From NCBI RefSeq assembly GCF_002934455.1, contig NZ_PTIR01000002.1:310001-374000 (forward strand): a DNA stretch of 64,000 nucleotides, given 5' to 3'. The position numbers were made by a program, and so were the translations under genes. Origin of the DNA: Trinickia symbiotica. GTDB lineage: Bacteria; Pseudomonadota; Gammaproteobacteria; Burkholderiales; Burkholderiaceae. The notes under the pieces were generated by a model. It was not told the origin of the DNA. It saw only the letters and a program-made list of their open reading frames with translations, and did not search any database. The first letter of the stretch is position 1. Every line of letters begins with the position of its first letter. Below, one piece after another: positions 45,339 to 55,648 of the stretch.

Positions 45339-45995
45339 TTATAAGCCGCGAATCGGCAAAGTGATGTCATCAAGTGACGAAACAATCCCTGCGGTAGGAT
45401 GTGTAGCTGTCGATTGCACTGCGTTGCGCCGAATCTGATAGGCGCGGATCCCGAGACTACATGCGACGTCGACCGCATGAGGGGCATCATCGATAAGCAC
45501 AACCGCTTCGTAAGGGTGCTCGCCCACAAGAGACAAGATAAATTCCTTTCGCGTCTGATCGCGCCGCTGCTGCAGTACGGCTCGCCCGGCACAGTGAATC
45601 CCGGATCTCCGCAACGCGGCTTCGAAAATGCGAGGTGCGTTTTCAGATGCGGTGTAGAACTTGACCTGTTGCTGCGACCATTCGACCCGTGCGAGCAGTC
45701 GCAATGCATCATCAAAGATGCGGGCATTTGCAGAGAGCCGCATGAACTCCGATTGTTTGATCTCCGCCAACAAATCGGCGTCGTGCGAGCAACGTGCGCC
45801 GATGCGCACACTGCATTGCTTCAGCTCAATCAGGCGGGATGCCCCGTCCTGGCGAGTCCGCCCTGCCATGTGCATAAAGTATTCTTCGTGCGTAAGATCC
45901 TCTGTCCAGACTCGGCGCGCAGCGCTACGCCAAGCTTCGTAGTGCTGCGTATCGATGAGCGTTCCGTCGAGGTCTAGCAGTAATAGTGTTTGCAT
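45339..45995 (-). CDS. HAD-superfamily phosphatase/phosphomutase
   Basis: A 218-residue HAD protein. Motif I DLDGTL (nucleophile D8, acid D10), motif II at YTASE, motif III lysine near QTRKEFI and motif IV VLIDDAPHAVDVA. The helical cap between motifs I and II (HEEYFMHMAGRTRQDGASRL) is a C1-type cap, as in sugar-phosphate phosphatases and beta-phosphoglucomutases. Beta-PGM often accompanies GH65 phosphorylases, but the DGT rather than DGV/I motif favours a phosphatase. Gap of 10 bases to the SDR gene; a GTG start at 46004 is possible. Confidence 0.85.
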   Translation of the reverse strand: MQTLLLLDLDGTLIDTQHYEAWRSAARRVWTEDLTHEEYFMHMAGRTRQDGASRLIELKQCSVRIGARCSHDADLLAEIKQSEFMRLSANARIFDDALRLLARVEWSQQQVKFYTASENAPRIFEAALRRSGIHCAGRAVLQQRRDQTRKEFILSLVGEHPYEAVVLIDDAPHAVDVACSLGIRAYQIRRNAVQSTATHPTAGIVSSLDDITLPIRGL

Positions 45996-46020
45996 TTCGC
46001 ACACTCACTCGTCGTGCACC

Positions 46021-46494
46021 TTAAGACATGATTACCTGGGCAATCCGTGACGTTGAATCCATCACCAACCCATCGGTGCAAGTCACTCGCCCGCCGTTGC
46101 TGTGCACGAGCAATCGCTCCGCCTTTACTCTCGGGTCCGTGCTAGAGGAATAGTCAGCCCCCTTGAAGAACACATCTGGTCGAAGAGCGGAGATCACCGG
46201 TTCAGCGGTCGCGGAGTGGTTGACTATGGCGTGACTACAGTATCGAATCGACGCGATAAATTCCGCTCGAACGCGATCTGAAAATATCGGTCTACCGTTC
46301 CCTTTCTTGACGAATTCGTCGGCGGTAATCGAAACGAAGAGTCGATCCACCAGCGAGCTAGCCTGCCGCAGGTGATGAATATGCCCTAAATGGACAATGT
46401 CGAAGCAACCATGGCAAAGTCCAACCACGAGCCCCTCGGTTCGATAACTGGTTGCAAGAGCCTGTAGCTCTGCTATTTCGCACAAGATTGTCAT
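46021..46494 (-). CDS. HxGH nucleotidyltransferase (HldE-C / TagD-like)
   Basis: A 157-residue cytidylyl/adenylyltransferase. GLCHGCFDIVHLGHIHHLRQA carries the HxGH motif (HLGH at 35-38), KGADY at 111-115 matches the KGGDY of heptose-1-phosphate adenylyltransferases, and DSTSRI near the end is the third nucleotide contact. It should activate a sugar phosphate (or polyol/amino-alcohol phosphate) as an ADP- or CDP-derivative. It starts one base after the acetyltransferase stop. Confidence 0.87.
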   Translation of the reverse strand: MTILCEIAELQALATSYRTEGLVVGLCHGCFDIVHLGHIHHLRQASSLVDRLFVSITADEFVKKGNGRPIFSDRVRAEFIASIRYCSHAIVNHSATAEPVISALRPDVFFKGADYSSSTDPRVKAERLLVHSNGGRVTCTDGLVMDSTSRIAQVIMS

Positions 46495-46495
46495 A

Positions 46496-47002
46496 TCAGC
46501 GACCCTTCGAGTAAAGAAATTTGGCCATTATGTTGAGATGCTCAAATTCGCCCCAATAATCCGGCACTTGCCCAACTATCTGAAACCCATTCTGGAGATG
46601 AAAGAGATACGCTGCTCGCTCGCTATCGATGTTACCGATGTCTAGACACAAACAACTCTTTTCAAGCTGCAACGCGAATTGCTCGATCGTTGCATAGAGT
46701 AGCGAAGCAATCTTCCCTCGGCGATAGCTACGGTCAACGATTAACCAGTCGACCCATAGCGCGTGCTTTGATGGTATCGGACCAGGACCACATCCTATAG
46801 TGCCGACCACGGCACCGCCATAAGTCGCGACAAGCCTCATGCACTCGCGATTCGGTTTCCCTAGCTCATAAGTGAACTGCGCACGTGCTGACTCCGTCAG
46901 ATCGTCTCGCGATGCAATTTGAGAAACCAAGTCAAGCATCGCTGCGAGATCGACAGCATCAACACGGCGAATAGCAACGGGCTGCTCACTCCCCTTCACC
47001 AT
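46496..47002 (-). CDS. GNAT-family N-acetyltransferase
   Basis: A 168-residue acetyltransferase. The acetyl-CoA pyrophosphate loop is VDRSYRRGKIASLLY, followed by AAYLFHLQNGFQIVG at the C-terminal part. It likely acetylates an amine made by one of the two aminotransferases of the operon. The start at 47002 overlaps the preceding gene by 17 bases, so translation is coupled; the longer frame upstream has no support. Confidence 0.82.
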   Translation of the reverse strand: MVKGSEQPVAIRRVDAVDLAAMLDLVSQIASRDDLTESARAQFTYELGKPNRECMRLVATYGGAVVGTIGCGPGPIPSKHALWVDWLIVDRSYRRGKIASLLYATIEQFALQLEKSCLCLDIGNIDSERAAYLFHLQNGFQIVGQVPDYWGEFEHLNIMAKFLYSKGR

Positions 47003-48308
47003 GATAATCAAGTCTCCCAAGTGCAGAATCGAGACGCTCGCATACAGTCGCAATCATTTCCGGTGTATGCGCTGCAGATAGCGTTACCGGCTCCGGGCAA
47101 TAAGCGAGTGGCATTAGGAAGCCGTATAATCCATACTCCATTGATAGCAAACGAAATAATCTAGTGGCGAACTTCGCAGGGTACGTCTCTTCGATGTCTT
47201 TCATCGACCTGGGGCGCTGCGAGGTGCCGATATGGACGCCAACGCGGCCACCATAACCGTCTATGTAGCAAGGGATGTTGTGTCTGGCGAATATGTCGCG
47301 CAGGCCTTTTTTAAGTTGATCCTCCAGGCTTGCGATGTATCGATAAACGGCACCATCTTCGAGATGGTCGATAACCGATACGGCGGCGGACACTGACAGG
47401 TAGCGCCCCGTATTTGTTCCACTGACCTGTAAAGGCCCACGCGGCGCGATTACGTCCATGAATTCGGCTTTCCCCGCGATGCCGGCTACCGGCATTCCGC
47501 AGCCGAAGGCCTTGCCATATGTTGCGATGTCTGGAACGACGCCGTACTCCTTCTGAGCACCGCCGATATTCGAGCGAAATCCAGTCAGAATCTCGTCAAA
47601 AATCAACAGCGCACCGTGCTCTGTTGTCAACGTCCGTAGAAGCTCGAGAAATCCTTCTTCCGGCCTTATACATCCAATATTCAGCGCGACGGGCTCCAGA
47701 ATGACCCCCGCGATGTCGCCGGAATACAACTCAAAGGCCCTGCGTGCGGCAATTGCATCGTTCCAAGGTAAGGGTATGGTCAACAGGCCGAGTTCATCGG
47801 GAACTCCCACTGCACCCGCCACACGCTCGAGCTCGCCACTTGTCCGAAGCGCGCCACTTCGTGGAGAAGAGTCAACATTCCACGTAAGCGTATCGCCTAA
47901 CCCATGGAAATGTCCTTCGAACTTAATGATCAATCGCCGTCCGGTTACAGCGCGCGCTATGCGGGTGGCATACATGGTGGCTTCCAAGCCGGAATTGGCA
48001 AGGCGGAGCTTTTCGGCACACGGGACCACAGCACAGAAGCGCTCGCTGAGGGCTTGATGTTTCTCGGTTTCATATTGTTGAAGAAAGCCGACCGATAGCG
48101 CCTGAATGATAGATTCGCTAATGATTGGGCTATCGTGACCGAGGAAACACGAACCCCATCCCATAATATAGTCATCTCGCCACTCTCCGGAGGCCACCTG
48201 TATTCGTGCGCCGGACGCATTGCGAATCTGCGTAGATCCTACCGCCGTCAAATGATTCCAGCCAGCCAGCACGTTTCCTACCCTCGTTTCAACAATATTT
48301 GCAGTCAT
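46986..48308 (-). CDS. Class III aminotransferase, glutamate-1-semialdehyde aminomutase-like
   Basis: A 440-residue fold-type I PLP enzyme. LRLANSGLEATMYATRIARA (phosphate region), KFEGHFHGLGD, the PLP Asp in LLIFDEILTGFR (D238) and the Schiff-base lysine in TYGKAFGCGMPVAG (K266) are typical of GSA aminomutases. It cannot serve haem synthesis here given its context; it probably aminates, or moves an amine within, a hydroxylated aldehyde or ketone. First gene of the eight-gene island operon. Confidence 0.88.
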   Translation of the reverse strand: MTANIVETRVGNVLAGWNHLTAVGSTQIRNASGARIQVASGEWRDDYIMGWGSCFLGHDSPIISESIIQALSVGFLQQYETEKHQALSERFCAVVPCAEKLRLANSGLEATMYATRIARAVTGRRLIIKFEGHFHGLGDTLTWNVDSSPRSGALRTSGELERVAGAVGVPDELGLLTIPLPWNDAIAARRAFELYSGDIAGVILEPVALNIGCIRPEEGFLELLRTLTTEHGALLIFDEILTGFRSNIGGAQKEYGVVPDIATYGKAFGCGMPVAGIAGKAEFMDVIAPRGPLQVSGTNTGRYLSVSAAVSVIDHLEDGAVYRYIASLEDQLKKGLRDIFARHNIPCYIDGYGGRVGVHIGTSQRPRSMKDIEETYPAKFATRLFRLLSMEYGLYGFLMPLAYCPEPVTLSAAHTPEMIATVCERLDSALGRLDYHGEGE

Positions 48309-48683
48309 TCCGGATCCTTATATGTCGAGAGTGGATCTACCAAGTTTAAAGTAACAACGATTTATGAGCGTCGATTACCCCAGTCAGCCACTAGTCTTCT
48401 CCTGCATAAAACCATATGCTCGTTCGCCAGCCGGAGCGATCTCTCCTGCACATAAGTGCAGTTACCTCACTATCTCGTAATCCGAACCGATGCGAGCGGC
48501 GATGCTGCTGCCCCGAAGAGATCTTCTACACTGCCACTGTGACAGAGCGTAATGAAGTTGTAAAATTACAATTTCGGTTGATTGCATCAGTAGAGCTACT
48601 GATTACCGCAACCAACGCGCCATCGACAGAAATGTTGTCAGCGCTAAGCGATACAGTTATCTTAAAATTGGCTGAGCGACTGC
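48309..48683. other. Divergent promoter region of the island
   Basis: About 375 AT-rich bases between the operon and its LysR gene. Besides the inverted repeat at 48554-48575 I see no gene; it must hold both promoters. Confidence 0.55.
48554..48575. promoter_or_regulatory. Inverted repeat, probable operator of the island LysR
   Basis: Arms TTGTAA (48558-48563) and TTACAA (48566-48571) around AA, extended by GAA and TTC on the outside with one mismatched position. AT-rich palindromes of this kind are usual LTTR sites. It lies about 110 bases upstream of the LysR start and 250 from the operon start. Confidence 0.55.
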
Positions 48684-49565
48684 ATGATGAACCTTACGCA
48701 CTGGCGATTATTGATCGCAATAACCGAGACTGGAAATATCTCAAAAGCAGCAGAGCGCGTCGGCATCACGCAGTCGGGTGCGAGCCAAGCAATTTCGAGT
48801 CTGGAGGAGACCCTTGGCGTTCAGCTCCTGGTGCGAACGCGCGGTCGTGTGTTGCTGACGTCCGCTGGAGAGAGAGTGATTCGTCACGCGAAAACGATGG
48901 TCGCGGAATTCGAGGCAATAAAGAGGCTCGGGAAGGAGGCGGGGCCTGCGAACATGAACCGAGTCCAGCTCGCAAGTTCACCGACGGTCTGCACAATCCT
49001 GGTCCCCCCACTGTTGGGCGCCCTAAAGAGAACACATCCGGATGTTCGCGTTGTGCTTCTTGAAGGCAACGAAAACGATATCGCGAGCTGGCTCAAGGAC
49101 GACAAAGTCGATGCTGGGATCGTAGTGAATCCCCCGCACGACAGCGGTGCCGTCATTCTCTGCAGAAGTAGCTGGGTCGCCGCCCTTCCGCAATCGCACC
49201 CCGTAGCATTGTCCGACTTGACCGGGGGGATCGACATTTGCGCATTGATCAGAGAGCCATTCGTTGTCGCGACGAGTTGTTGCGCCATCAACCGCGAAAA
49301 TGCGCTGCACTCATCGACCTTGTCACCGGAGGATGTACGAGCAACAGTTCGCGATTGGCACACGGCACTCGCGTTGGCGGAGAATGGACTCGGTGTGACA
49401 CTTGTACCGGCGATCGCAGTTCCGAACTGGATCAGTAACCTTCGTATCGTTCCTCTCTCATCGCCTATTCCCTGCGAATTCGGGATCGTCCCGTCTGCGA
49501 TGGGGTCCCGGTCGTGCGCGGTTCACGCGCTTCTCGATCACGTACGCGCAACGAAAGTCGAGTAA
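48684..49565 (+). CDS. LysR-family regulator of the island operon
   Basis: A 293-residue LTTR. N-terminal helix-turn-helix at about residues 5-65 (ETGNISKAAERVGITQSGAS), effector domain from about residue 93. Two adjacent ATGs make the start uncertain by one codon. It is divergent from the eight-gene operon and shares its AT-rich composition, so it most likely controls it in response to a pathway compound. Confidence 0.88.
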   Translation: MMNLTHWRLLIAITETGNISKAAERVGITQSGASQAISSLEETLGVQLLVRTRGRVLLTSAGERVIRHAKTMVAEFEAIKRLGKEAGPANMNRVQLASSPTVCTILVPPLLGALKRTHPDVRVVLLEGNENDIASWLKDDKVDAGIVVNPPHDSGAVILCRSSWVAALPQSHPVALSDLTGGIDICALIREPFVVATSCCAINRENALHSSTLSPEDVRATVRDWHTALALAENGLGVTLVPAIAVPNWISNLRIVPLSSPIPCEFGIVPSAMGSRSCAVHALLDHVRATKVE

Positions 49566-49673
49566 CTCGACAATCGCGCACGACACAACATCGACGGCCA
49601 GCTGTACTGATGCCCGAAACCCCAACGGACGGCTTGATGTCGTTTTGCAAGCGACGTATAGTGCCGCCGCAAG

Positions 49674-49690
49674 CTGAGATCAGGACTATC

Positions 49691-49694
<4 letters not shown>
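49674..49694. terminator. Stem-loop at the convergent LysR/benD end
   Basis: Perfect arms CTGAGAT (49674-49680) and ATCTCAG (49688-49694) around a 7-base loop, overlapping the benD stop. Possible terminator at the island's right border. Confidence 0.4.
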
Positions 49695-51531
<1,837 letters not shown>

Positions 51532-52023
51532 TCAGACGTGATAGATGTCGATCAATTGATTGATGTAGTCGTTCTTCAGGACTACATACTTGTTGCGAAC
51601 GAGCGGTCGTTCGCCCGTAAAGTCGATGACGTAGCGCGACATGCCGAAATGGCTGAACGTCGTCTTGTAGCGATGACTCAGCGTATGCCAGTTGAAACGC
51701 ACGGTGCAGACGCCGCCGGCCTCGTTCTCGAGCTCGATGTTGCTGAGGTTGTGCGACGTGCGTGTATCGGGCGTCGTCGCGCTCGAGCGTTCCGTCTTGA
51801 TGCGGAAGACACGGTCTTCGAGGCCCTGACGATTTGGGTAATAGATGAGCGAAACCTCGCGCTGTGGATCCGCGATGAGATTGTCGTCATCGTCCCATGA
51901 AGGCATCCAGAAGACGGCGTCGCGGTGATAACACTCGAGCCACTCGTCCCAGAGCTTGTCGTCGAGAAGACGGCATTCGCGATGGAGAAACGCCTGAATG
52001 TCGTTCATCGTCACGGTGCTCAT
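51532..52023 (-). CDS. benB: Benzoate 1,2-dioxygenase small subunit
   Basis: A 163-residue ring-hydroxylating dioxygenase beta subunit, structural partner of BenA in the (alpha-beta)3 oxygenase. [20 protein letters not shown] and [16 protein letters not shown] at the N-terminus and [13 protein letters not shown] later are typical. The ATG overlaps the benA stop in ATGA, so the longer frame upstream is not used. Confidence 0.93.
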   Translation of the reverse strand: MSTVTMNDIQAFLHRECRLLDDKLWDEWLECYHRDAVFWMPSWDDDDNLIADPQREVSLIYYPNRQGLEDRVFRIKTERSSATTPDTRTSHNLSNIELENEAGGVCTVRFNWHTLSHRYKTTFSHFGMSRYVIDFTGERPLVRNKYVVLKNDYINQLIDIYHV

Positions 52024-53390
52024 GCTTGACTCCCCTGCGCCGCCACGGCCTTCTTCATCGTCTCGACCCAATAACGGTGCTGAATCGTATAAAGCCCCTC
52101 GTCTTCGGTTTTCACGCCGCTCAAGAGCGGCTTCAATCCGATCTTGCGCGCCGCTTCGTCGGGCCCTTCGAGCCAATGTGTCGAGCCGCGACACATGTCG
52201 TTCCATTCGACGGCGATACCGGCGTAGCCTTGCTGGCACGAGCGGAACTCCTCCAAATCGTCGGGCGTTGCCATTCCGCTGACGTTGAAGAAGTCCTCGT
52301 ACTGCCGAATACGATGGGCACGCTCTGCGTCAGGCTCGCCTTTCGGGGCAATGCAATAAATCGTGACCTCGGTCTTGTCGACGGAAAGCGGCCGCAGCAC
52401 GCGGATCTGCGAGCTGAATTGGTCCATCAGGTAGACGTTCGGATAGAGACAGAGATTGCGCGAGTTGCGAATCATCCAGTCCGCCTTCTCGGCGCCGCAA
52501 CGCCCGGCCAGTTCCTCGCGCCGGCCGTAGTTGGGCCTGTCCTCGGGATTGGCCCAGCGTGACCATAAGAGCATGTGGCCACGGTCGAACGCATAGAAGC
52601 CTCCGCCCTGGCGCCCCCAGCTCCCGGCGTCCATCGCGCGGACGTCGTCGATGCGGCCGGCCTCCTGCTTGCGGCGATTCGTCGTGGCCGCGTAATTCCA
52701 ATGCACCGACGAGACGTGATAGCCGTCGGCACCGTTCTCGGCGGTCAGCTTCCAATTGCCTTCATACGTATAGGTCGACGAGCCGCGCAGCACTTCGAGG
52801 CCATGTTCGGATTGATCGACGATCATATCGATGATGTGCGCAGCCTCGCCAAGGTGCTCGACAAGAGGCGGCACGTCGGCATTCAGGCTGCCGAACAGAA
52901 ATCCGCGGTAGTTCTCGAAACGGGGCACGCGCTTGAGGTCATGCGAGCCCTCGCGGTTGAAGCATTCGGGGTAGCCGGCCTCTTCGGGATCCTTCACCTT
53001 CAGCAGCTTGCCGCTGTTGTTGAACGTCCAGCCGTGGAACGGACATGTGTAGGTCGCCTTGTTGCCATGCTTGCGCCGGCAAAGCATCGCGCCGCGATGC
53101 GTGCAGGCATTGATGAACGCGCCGAGCTCGCCCTGTCGGTTGCGCGCAATGAAGATCGGTTGCCGGCCGATGTGCGTCGAGTAATAGTCGTTCTTCTCGG
53201 CGATCTGGCTTTCATGGGCAAGATAGATCCAGCTGCCTTCGAACAGAGTTCGCATCTCGAGCTCGAAGAGCGCCGGATCCGTGAAAGCGCTTCGATGCAA
53301 CCTGTAATCGCCGCGCTCGCGGTCTTCGACGAGATAATCGTCGATGCTTCGGGCAAGCCGGGGGCTGCGATCCGGATGGATCGGGATCAT
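52020..53390 (-). CDS. benA: Benzoate 1,2-dioxygenase large subunit
   Basis: A 456-residue catalytic alpha subunit. The Rieske centre is formed by [12 protein letters not shown] and YTCPFHGW (about residues 90-115); the mononuclear iron ligands lie in [16 protein letters not shown] (about 218-233) with a later Asp. It adds O2 to benzoate to give the cis-diol. First gene of benABCD, 93 bases downstream of catA on the same strand. Confidence 0.95.
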   Translation of the reverse strand: MIPIHPDRSPRLARSIDDYLVEDRERGDYRLHRSAFTDPALFELEMRTLFEGSWIYLAHESQIAEKNDYYSTHIGRQPIFIARNRQGELGAFINACTHRGAMLCRRKHGNKATYTCPFHGWTFNNSGKLLKVKDPEEAGYPECFNREGSHDLKRVPRFENYRGFLFGSLNADVPPLVEHLGEAAHIIDMIVDQSEHGLEVLRGSSTYTYEGNWKLTAENGADGYHVSSVHWNYAATTNRRKQEAGRIDDVRAMDAGSWGRQGGGFYAFDRGHMLLWSRWANPEDRPNYGRREELAGRCGAEKADWMIRNSRNLCLYPNVYLMDQFSSQIRVLRPLSVDKTEVTIYCIAPKGEPDAERAHRIRQYEDFFNVSGMATPDDLEEFRSCQQGYAGIAVEWNDMCRGSTHWLEGPDEAARKIGLKPLLSGVKTEDEGLYTIQHRYWVETMKKAVAAQGSQA

Positions 53391-53483
53391 GAGTGATATC
53401 TCCGGGTGAGTCTCAAACGGACGGCGGCCGGTGCGCCGTCCTGGGGCAATCAGTCGCGCCGCGTGTGCGCGCGCGCCGACCTC

Positions 53484-54404
53484 CTACACCGCCGCCCGCT
53501 TGCGCTCGACTTCGACGGCGGGCGCCGCCGCGTTGTCGACATTCAGGTGGAAGTCGAAATCGATCGAGGCGAACGGCTTGTCGACGCCGTGCCGCGCAAG
53601 CTGCTCGGCGGACGAAATGCGCTCGATCGGCGGCACGAGCCCTTCGCGGCTGGCAAATGCGAAGTCGTCCCAAAGGTAGGCGTCACCGTCGATGTTGATT
53701 TGCGTTGTCAGCTTGCGATGCCCTGGCGCCGAGACGAAGAAGTGGATATGCGCGGGCCGGCGGCCATGGCGGCCGAGCTTGTCTAGCAGGCGCTGCGTCG
53801 TGCCGCCGGGAGGACAGGCGTAGCCGACGGGAACGATGCTGCGAAACTGGTATCGCCCATCCGCATCGGTCACAATCGTGCGGCGCAGATTGAAGTCCGG
53901 TTGCGTCTTGTCGAAGAACGAATAGTTCCCGAGCAGATTGGCATGCCAGACTTCGACTCGCGCGCCGGCCAGCGGCTTGCCGTTCGCGCCGAACACAGTG
54001 CCTTGCATGAATAGAACATCGCCCTCGTCGGCCTGCGAACCGTCGTCGAGCCGCGCGAAGCCCACGCTTTCCGGCGCGCCCGCGACGTAGAGCGGGCCTT
54101 CGATCGTGCGAGGCGTGCCGCCTCTGATCCCAGCCTTCGCCTCGGCTTCATCCATGCGGATGTCGAGAAAGCGTTCGAGGCCGAGACCAGCCGCGAGCAG
54201 CCCGAGCTCTTGCTTCGCGCCCGCCTCCGAGAAGTATTCGATGCCCTTCCATACTTCGGTCGGACTCAAGTCGAGATCCTCGATGGCCTTGAAAAGGTCG
54301 GTCGCAAGGCGCAGCACCACCTGCTGAACGCGCGGGTCGGCTTCGCCCTTGGCCGTATCGACGATGAACCCTTTCACGAGGGCCTCGATTTCTGCATGCT
54401 TCAT
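53484..54404 (-). CDS. catA: Catechol 1,2-dioxygenase
   Basis: A 306-residue intradiol dioxygenase cleaving catechol to cis,cis-muconate. The N-terminal helical dimer domain is followed by the ferric-iron ligands: Tyr in GNYSFFDKTQPDFNLR, Tyr in IVPVGYACPPGG, and two His in RRPAHIHFFV. Start at 54404 has an AGGAG site. It heads the minus-strand block catA-benABCD and is divergent from catR. Confidence 0.95.
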   Translation of the reverse strand: MKHAEIEALVKGFIVDTAKGEADPRVQQVVLRLATDLFKAIEDLDLSPTEVWKGIEYFSEAGAKQELGLLAAGLGLERFLDIRMDEAEAKAGIRGGTPRTIEGPLYVAGAPESVGFARLDDGSQADEGDVLFMQGTVFGANGKPLAGARVEVWHANLLGNYSFFDKTQPDFNLRRTIVTDADGRYQFRSIVPVGYACPPGGTTQRLLDKLGRHGRRPAHIHFFVSAPGHRKLTTQINIDGDAYLWDDFAFASREGLVPPIERISSAEQLARHGVDKPFASIDFDFHLNVDNAAAPAVEVERKRAAV

Positions 54405-54511
54405 TGTCTGCTCCTGATCTGTCTCCGTTATTGGCCGTCCCCACGACGGCAAGCCGCCTGCGCCATCCACTGCCCCTTCGATGCTCGAAAGGTATGAGCC
54501 GATAGGCGGCA

Positions 54512-54528
54512 ATCCGTAACTGAAGGAT
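54512..54528. promoter_or_regulatory. Possible LTTR dyad between catA and catR
   Basis: ATCC (54512-54515) and GGAT (54525-54528) enclose 9 bases in the 190-base divergent region. Short and therefore weak evidence; a CatR site is expected here. Confidence 0.3.
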
Positions 54529-54594
54529 AATTAGCGCCAATCGGCGGCGTCCAACACCGTTTTAGTATCCATTCGATATCGCAGAGGTATGCTC

Positions 54595-55515
54595 ATGGAG
54601 CTGCGCCATCTCCGTTATTTCGTCGCCGTGGCGGAGGAACGCAACTTCACGCGCGCCGCGGCACGGCTTCATATCGCGCAGCCGCCGCTCAGCCGGCAGA
54701 TCCAGCAGCTCGAAGAAAATCTCGGCGTCCAGCTCTTCGAGCGCGACGCGCGTCCCTTGAAGCTCACGGACGCCGGCCGTTTCTTCTACTCCCATACGAT
54801 GCAGCTGCTCGCGCAGATGTCGGAACTCGAGGCCATGACGAAGCGCGTCGGCAAGATCGAGCGCAGCCTCTCGATCGGCTTCGTCGGCTCCACGCTCTAC
54901 GGCATGCTGCCGAAAGTCATTCGTCGTTTTCGCGCGGAGAACGCCGCCGTCGAGTTGAGCTTTCACGAAATGTCGACGATGGATCAGATGAAGGCGCTCA
55001 AGGAAGGCCGCATCGACGTGGGGTTCGGCCGCATACGGCTCGAGGATCCCAGCGTGCGCCGCGTCGTCCTGCGCGAGGAGCGTCTGATTGCCGCGTTGTC
55101 GCTCGGCCACCCGCTCTCGGCGGGCAAGCCGCAACTCGCGCTGCACGATCTCGTCGACGATACGCTGATCGTTTACCCGAAGGCACCGCGGCCGAGCTAT
55201 GCGGACCAGGTGCTCGCCGCTTTCCACGATCGCGGGCTCGAGCCCGCGCATACCTACGAAGCGCGCGAGCTGCAAGTCGCGCTCGGTCTCGTGGCCGCGG
55301 GCGTCGGCGTCACGGTCGTGCCGCAGAGCGTGCACGGGCTCAAGCGCGACGACGTGAGCTATCACGAGCTCGACGATCCGAAGCTCGTCTCGCCGATCAT
55401 CATGAGCATGCGCATGCTCGACGAATCGGAAGACATTCGCTCGATGCTCGATCTGATCTACGACCTCTACGCCGAAGAAGGAATCGACTATCTGCCGCCG
55501 CACGAGCGTCAATAG
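54595..55515 (+). CDS. catR: LysR-family regulator CatR/BenM type
   Basis: A 306-residue LTTR. MELRHLRYFVAVAEERNFTR and RAAARLHIAQPPLSRQIQQL give the family's N-terminal helix-turn-helix (residues 1-60), with the effector domain from about 90. In this clade muconate, and in BenM benzoate, is the ligand. It lies between catA-ben (divergent) and catBC (same direction) and so can control both. Start 54595 is 7 bases from AGAGG. Confidence 0.9.
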   Translation: MELRHLRYFVAVAEERNFTRAAARLHIAQPPLSRQIQQLEENLGVQLFERDARPLKLTDAGRFFYSHTMQLLAQMSELEAMTKRVGKIERSLSIGFVGSTLYGMLPKVIRRFRAENAAVELSFHEMSTMDQMKALKEGRIDVGFGRIRLEDPSVRRVVLREERLIAALSLGHPLSAGKPQLALHDLVDDTLIVYPKAPRPSYADQVLAAFHDRGLEPAHTYEARELQVALGLVAAGVGVTVVPQSVHGLKRDDVSYHELDDPKLVSPIIMSMRMLDESEDIRSMLDLIYDLYAEEGIDYLPPHERQ

Positions 55516-55547
55516 CCAACGTCCATCCTCGCCGCATCGGGACGACT

Positions 55548-55566
55548 CGATACCGGAGGGGTATCG
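55548..55566. promoter_or_regulatory. CatM/BenM-type operator upstream of catB
   Basis: CGATACCGGAGGGGTATCG contains ATAC-N7-GTAT, exactly the recognition consensus described for BenM and CatM, with the outer bases extending the palindrome. It ends about 80 bases upstream of catB. Confidence 0.75.
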
Positions 55567-55648
55567 AACCAGACGATAACGGTCTTGGACATCGCGCGAT
55601 GCCGCATCGCATACTGCAGCCGAACGATTCGACCTTATCGGCCACAGC

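Noticed and set aside
44282-45811. 509-residue version of the island SDR
   Set aside because: The first 161 residues overlap the HAD gene in another frame; the Rossmann motif and ribosome site place the start at 45328.
39725-49565. Interpretation as an O-antigen or capsule locus
   Set aside because: No glycosyltransferase, flippase, polymerase or lipid carrier gene is present, while a DHA3-type small-molecule exporter is.
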